Below are positions 59,901 through 64,000 of a DNA stretch of 64,000 bases, one piece after another. A program made the position numbers and the translations under genes. The notes under the pieces were generated by a model that saw only the letters and a program-made list of their open reading frames with translations, made no database searches and was not told the origin of the DNA. The stretch is taken from assembly GCA_946902985.2 (NCBI GenBank), contig OX336389.2:144883099-144947098 (forward strand), read 5' to 3'. The number at the start of each line of letters is the position of its first letter. Within the stretch, counting starts at the first letter, position 1. This DNA is from Meconema thalassinum (taxonomy: Eukaryota; Arthropoda; Insecta; Orthoptera; Tettigoniidae).

Positions 59901-60985
59901 CAAATCTCATCTACATGTTGAGTTATTAAAAATGTACTCACCTTTAATTTAAAACTGCTGTTGCCAATTGAATTTGGTATAACCAGTAAACCAATTATCT
60001 GTAAATAAATAAACCAATCAATCAACCATTCATTTCAATCAATCACTTACACAATAACTTTAATCTACTAAATACATAACTCTCAAATATTTTTCTTTTT
60101 TTTCAAGTAACGCCACTGCTTTTTCTCGATTAACTTGTATATAAATGATAGCACTGCAGCACTAATCACCTGGCATGTAACTAATGAGTGGAAATGATAG
60201 GTGTGACCTTGCTTTTATATTGTTCAATATTGCCAGCTTGCAAAAAATTGTCTACGCATGAGTGAGCGAAATAGAATAAATCACTGTACATTGAGATTCG
60301 CAATATATCAAGATTCAAATTACTGCAAATATTTTCATTACCTGACATTCATATTCTTTTCACATGGCAAACGGAAATGACAAACACAATAAGTTCTCAA
60401 TTTGCACCTATCAGCAACACTTGCTTATTTCAAACAGGATCGATGATATGGCAAGACAGCATCCTGTTTTAAGATTCTCGCTGCCGGTGGCTATGTAATG
60501 AAACAAATACTATGTCATCTAGTTAGACTTTATAAAATCATGAGCTTACATCTAGTGAAATGTGTGTTGACAACCACGGGGACCCCAGCTGAGACCAGCA
60601 TTGCTTCCACTTACTTGGGCAGGGCCCTTCTTTGTTTTTCTTTCATGTCGATCTCACTCGGTCAACTCTTGTTCTCTTCACTCCCCCAATCGTATTAGTG
60701 TATCAGAGGCCTAGGGAGTATTTCACTTTCCAACCTTAATCGCCCCTTGTCTGATCTTTGCAGATACCCTCCTTTTGCAAGGGGGTTAACCTTCTTTTTC
60801 TTCTTCATGTTATCTCCAGCCTTTTGCTCAAGACTCTCAAAGAGGTAGGGTGTATTTAGGCCCACTACTTTTAATGAACTCCGAATATGGTTACACCCTC
60901 AAAAGGGCTTGACTAGTGACTTTAAAAGTTGACAACCCGCTAAGAAATTCCTCTAGGGTGGATTCTTAGCTTTGCTCGCTTGGCT
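59900..60985 (+). repeat. S distal part and T block, copy B
   Basis: Counterpart of 29,590-30,660. No gene. Confidence 0.55.
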
Positions 60986-61325
60986 ATCATTTTATCATCC
61001 AGGATCAGCTTTTCCCATGAACTAAGCAAGGGATCCCACCTGTATCGCCACTAAGGGCAGTGCCCTCGAGCTTGAGACTCTGAGTCAGTGATACAATTGG
61101 GGTGCGCAACCACCACAACATCCATGCGGTCTCGCATGCAAAGCATACAGGAGTCTCATTAAGGAATAGAAAGAGTGAGAGAGTGTGACAAGGAATTGAA
61201 AAAAGAGACTGTCATGGCCTTACGGTAATTGGGAAACCACTGACAACCGCTTCAAGAATGACTGAGGGGTGATCGAACCCCCCCCCCCCCTACTCATTTG
61301 AGCCTGGGGTGAGGCTGAGTAAATC
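60985..61325 (-). mobile_element. tRNA-derived SINE-like element, copy B second
   Basis: Counterpart of 30,665-31,025, shortened at its head. Confidence 0.6.
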
Positions 61326-61326
61326 A

Positions 61327-61392
61327 GAGCCGGGAATCGAACCCAGGATTTCCAGGGCGGCTGCTAATCATGCTAACCGCTGCGCTACCATA
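61327..61392 (-). repeat. tRNA-like sequence, copy B
   Basis: Counterpart of 31,058-31,125; B box GGGTTCGATTCCCGGCTC on the minus strand. Confidence 0.65.
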
Positions 61393-61819
61393 TAGTAATA
61401 CATACACTCCAGTTGTTTGCGATCTAACAGTCAACGTGTTTAGAGAGAACGCGTAATTCAACACCGATATCATGCAACAGTTGCAGTTTTCGTTATCACA
61501 AGGTTACATGCCATGCATGCTAATGTTGCCTAGCAACCAGTAGTGTTTCAAGTTTTATCTTAAACACAACTCCAATCAAGAACTTTAATATCTTGGAATT
61601 CATTCTAGTAGCTCAGAGACTGAATGTATGACACTCGTGTTTTGAAGCCTCTATAGCTGAGGACAAAGCACGTTACCCTCTCACTGCTGGGTCCATAATT
61701 CGAAACCCAGTCACTCCATGTGAGATTTGTGCTGGACAATGCAGAGACAGACAATTTTTTTCTCTAGCTCTTCCTGTTTTTACTACCAAGAATGTCATTC
61801 TAGCATTTTATTTCATGGT

Positions 61820-62190
61820 TCATCCATTCAATCATTACCCCCAGGGGAGTGTGACAGGCTTCAGCACTCAGCACCTTTTCATATCCTCGCTGTTAAATTA
61901 GGATTTTATTCATTCATTCCATACCCTAACCCGGTTGGCCAAGCAACACTTTAACCTATCATTTCATTTCATTTGTTATTCATTTAATCATTGTTTCAAT
62001 AGAGTGCGACAGGTTTTAGCAGCCTGCACCGTTTCAAAGCCTCACCGCTAAATGAGGGTTTTTTTCATTCCATTCCCTGAATGCTCAGTTGAACAACACT
62101 TTCCACTATCATTCAATTTCATTTGCCATTCATTTAATCATTTTCCCAGGAAAGTACGACAGGTTTTAGCAGCCAGCACTCTTTCAAATC
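61820..62190 (-). repeat. Q tandem repeat, inverted arm, copy B
   Basis: Counterpart of 31,545-31,910. Confidence 0.78.
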
Positions 62191-62204
62191 CTTTCTGTAG
62201 CTAC

Positions 62205-62450
62205 ATGGTCAGCGCGCTAGGCTTTAGCCCAAAGTGCACCGGGATCGATTCCCGGCCGAGTCATCAGGGATTTTAATCTCCTGGGGTTAATTCCAGTAGC
62301 TCGGGGAATGGGTGTATGTGCCGTCTTCATCATTACTTTATCCTCATTACGACGCGCCGGACACCCACGGGCGTCAACTAGAAATACCTGCACTCGGCCT
62401 CTACAGAAGCCACACGATCGTTTCATACCGCTAAATAAAGGATTCATCCG
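62205..62450 (+). mobile_element. tRNA-derived SINE with ATTC tail, copy B
   Basis: Counterpart of 31,908-32,165; the B box reads GGGATCGATTCCCGGCC, one change from copy A. Confidence 0.8.
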
Positions 62451-62624
62451 TTCCATTCAATAACCTGCTCGGTCAACTGAAATCATGCAGTGATTTTTTC
62501 ATTTTTCAATCATGTAATTCCCAACCATGAGTTGAACCATCACATACAGCTCTACAATCCATTATTTGTGAAATGCATTTTGCAAGCATGAGAAAACGCC
62601 GTGGCCGACCACCGGTTTTGTTCA

Positions 62625-62705
62625 TTCATAGCTTACACGTTAGCATGCTAGGCTTTGACTTAAAGTATCTCGGGTTCGATTAACTGCCTGCTACAAACCA
62701 TGGCA
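62625..62705 (+). repeat. Single tRNA-like unit, copy B
   Basis: Matches the four-unit tandem at 32,335-32,965 but present once. B-box-like GGGTTCGATTAACTGCC. Confidence 0.68.
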
Positions 62706-62779
62706 TAAGCCTCTGCGATTCATGGTTCATTCAAATATCGACTAATGCATTGGCAAGCATGGCTATCATGGTTCGCCAC

Positions 62780-62872
62780 ATCGGAGAAAACGAATCGCCG
62801 TATTACGACCCGTCGTTCCATCGAACATAGGAAAACGAATCGTCGTATTACGACCCGTCGTTCCATCGAAAT
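62780..62872 (+). repeat. 46-bp direct repeat
   Basis: GAAAACGAATCGCCGTATTA...CCATCGAA occurs twice in a row with one internal change. No counterpart in copy A. Confidence 0.85.
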
Positions 62873-63079
62873 AGCCATGGATATAAAATAACTCATCCAT
62901 AAATCATTATTCAAAAAGCTCACCCTCTTACAAAATCCCCAAGTGCGCATGCGTAGAAACAAAAAAACAAAAATGTTAAATCATATTTGCATATAGGACT
63001 ATGCATGTTTTTCATGTGAAACCTCGTTTAATTTGCTATTATCGTTCAAACTCTCACATGTCACAATTGGAAAGCAAGA

Positions 63080-64000
63080 TTTTCATAAAAAATATGATTT
63101 CACCCCTTGTAGGGGTAGTTTTTATTTTGGGGTGGATATAGGCTATTCATTGGAAAAGTGTGTCGGCCCGAGTTCAACGACACCTCATTCCTCAAAATCC
63201 GACCATGCGTTCGGGAGACATCGGCTTTGCCCATGAATGTATGTGACGTCAGCAGGAAAGTAGGCTATGGGTCAACATTATGGAATTTTGGAAAGGGGTT
63301 GTCAGCCCGATTTCAACGACACCTCATTCGTCAAAATCCGAGCTTGCGTTCAGGACAATCGGCTTTGCCCCTGAATGTAAGGCGGGTTCGAAAGTTACTT
63401 CACCAGGAAAGTAGGCTATGGGTCAACATTTTGGAATTTTGGAAAGGGGGTGTCAGCCCGATTTCAACGACACCTCATTCGTCAAAATCCGACCATGCGT
63501 TCGGGGGATATTGGCATTGCCCCTGAATGTATGGTGGGTTAGTATGTGACGTCACCAGGAAAGTAGGCTATGGGTCAACATTTTGGAATCCTGGAAAGAG
63601 GGTGGTAGCCCGATTTCAAACACACCTCATTCATCAAAATCCAACCATGCGTTCGGGGGATAACGGCTTTACCCCTGAATGTATGGCGGATAAGTATGTG
63701 ACGTCACCAGGAATGTAGGCTATGGGTCAACATTTTGGAATTTTGGAAAGGGGGTGTCAGCCCGAGTTCAACAACACCTCATTCGTCAAAATCCGACCAT
63801 ACATTCGGGAGATATCGGCTTTGTTCCTGAATCTATGGCGGGTTAGTATGTGACGTCACCAGGAAAGTAGGCAAAGGGTCAACATTTTGGATTTTTGAAC
63901 GGGGGTGCCAGCCCGATTTCAACGACACCTCATTTGTCAAAATCCGACCATGCGTTCGGGGGATATCGGCTTTGCCCCTGAATGTATGGCGGGTTAGTAT
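63080..64000 (-). repeat. P satellite, inverted right arm, copy B, long monomers
   Basis: About five ~152-bp monomers in reverse orientation, running off the window edge. Most contain GTGACGTCACCAGGAAAGTA. Unlike copy A's right arm (short monomers), this one is made of long monomers. Confidence 0.9.

Larger units (their letters stand above)
36428..62500 (+). repeat. Copy B of the ~36.4-kb tandem duplication
   Basis: This is the second copy, collinear with positions 1 to about 32,200. It lacks the Gypsy element and keeps an uninterrupted version of the insertion site near 52,108. It has more 97-bp satellite monomers, more AAGCCAATACA-type units and one fewer R minisatellite block than copy A. 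Sequence 35,341-36,427 belongs to the same LINE insertion, and its counterpart in copy A would lie left of the window. Past about 62.5 kb the two copies no longer align base by base, although both end in inverted Q and P repeats. Confidence 0.9.

Noticed and set aside
1..64000. Viral, Polinton/Maverick or other DNA-virus-like integration
   Set aside because: No capsid, polymerase B, packaging ATPase or tyrosine-integrase genes are visible; the inverted ends consist of satellite sequence.

Overview
This is eukaryotic, non-coding, repeat-dominated DNA, most likely from an arthropod and probably an insect with a large genome. The evidence is a Ty3/Gypsy LTR retrotransposon, APE-type LINEs, tRNA-derived SINEs, TTAGG-like strings, several satellite families and a THAP-type gene remnant. 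No intact host gene was recognised, and there are no bacterial genes, operons or CRISPR arrays.

The main structure is a tandem (direct) duplication with a period of about 36.4 kb. Copy A runs from the left edge to about 32.2 kb and matches copy B from 36,428 to about 62.5 kb. Each copy has, in order: a minus-strand LINE; a truncated plus-strand copy of the same LINE family whose 3' tail carries C2H2 zinc-finger coding sequence; about 4 kb of degenerate repeats; a broken THAP-domain gene; then a roughly 25-kb composite block of satellites and SINEs. That block reads P-Q-R-S-T, again P-Q-R-S-T (R inverted), then inverted Q and inverted P. P is a satellite whose monomers nearly all carry the palindrome GTGACGTCAC. 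Q is a set of about 150-bp repeats with tRNA-like sequences. R is a GTGGGTGCAAAA minisatellite. S ends in an array of about 97-bp monomers. T carries a SINE.

Copy A alone contains a 6.69-kb Ty3/Gypsy element (15,387-22,076, minus strand) with two 766-bp LTRs, a tRNA-Leu-type primer binding site, a polypurine tract and a 4-bp ATAT target duplication. Its single gag-pol frame is complete in domains but has two in-frame stops. Copy B keeps the empty site, so the insertion is younger than the duplication or was never shared.

The LINE of copy B (35,345-40,035) is bounded by a 14-bp direct repeat, a credible target-site duplication, so nearly its whole extent can be drawn. The two LINE copies have different internal deletions. 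Between the copies (about 33.0-35.3 kb) lies mostly unassigned sequence, including a diverged third copy of a repeat from the 6.4-kb region.

Because so much is repeat-derived, nearly all longer open frames here are chance frames in satellites or SINEs. The coding calls I support are the Gypsy gag-pol, the LINE ORF1/ORF2 remnants, the LINE-borne zinc-finger remnants and the THAP remnants. All positions of repeat boundaries are by eye and uncertain by tens of bases.
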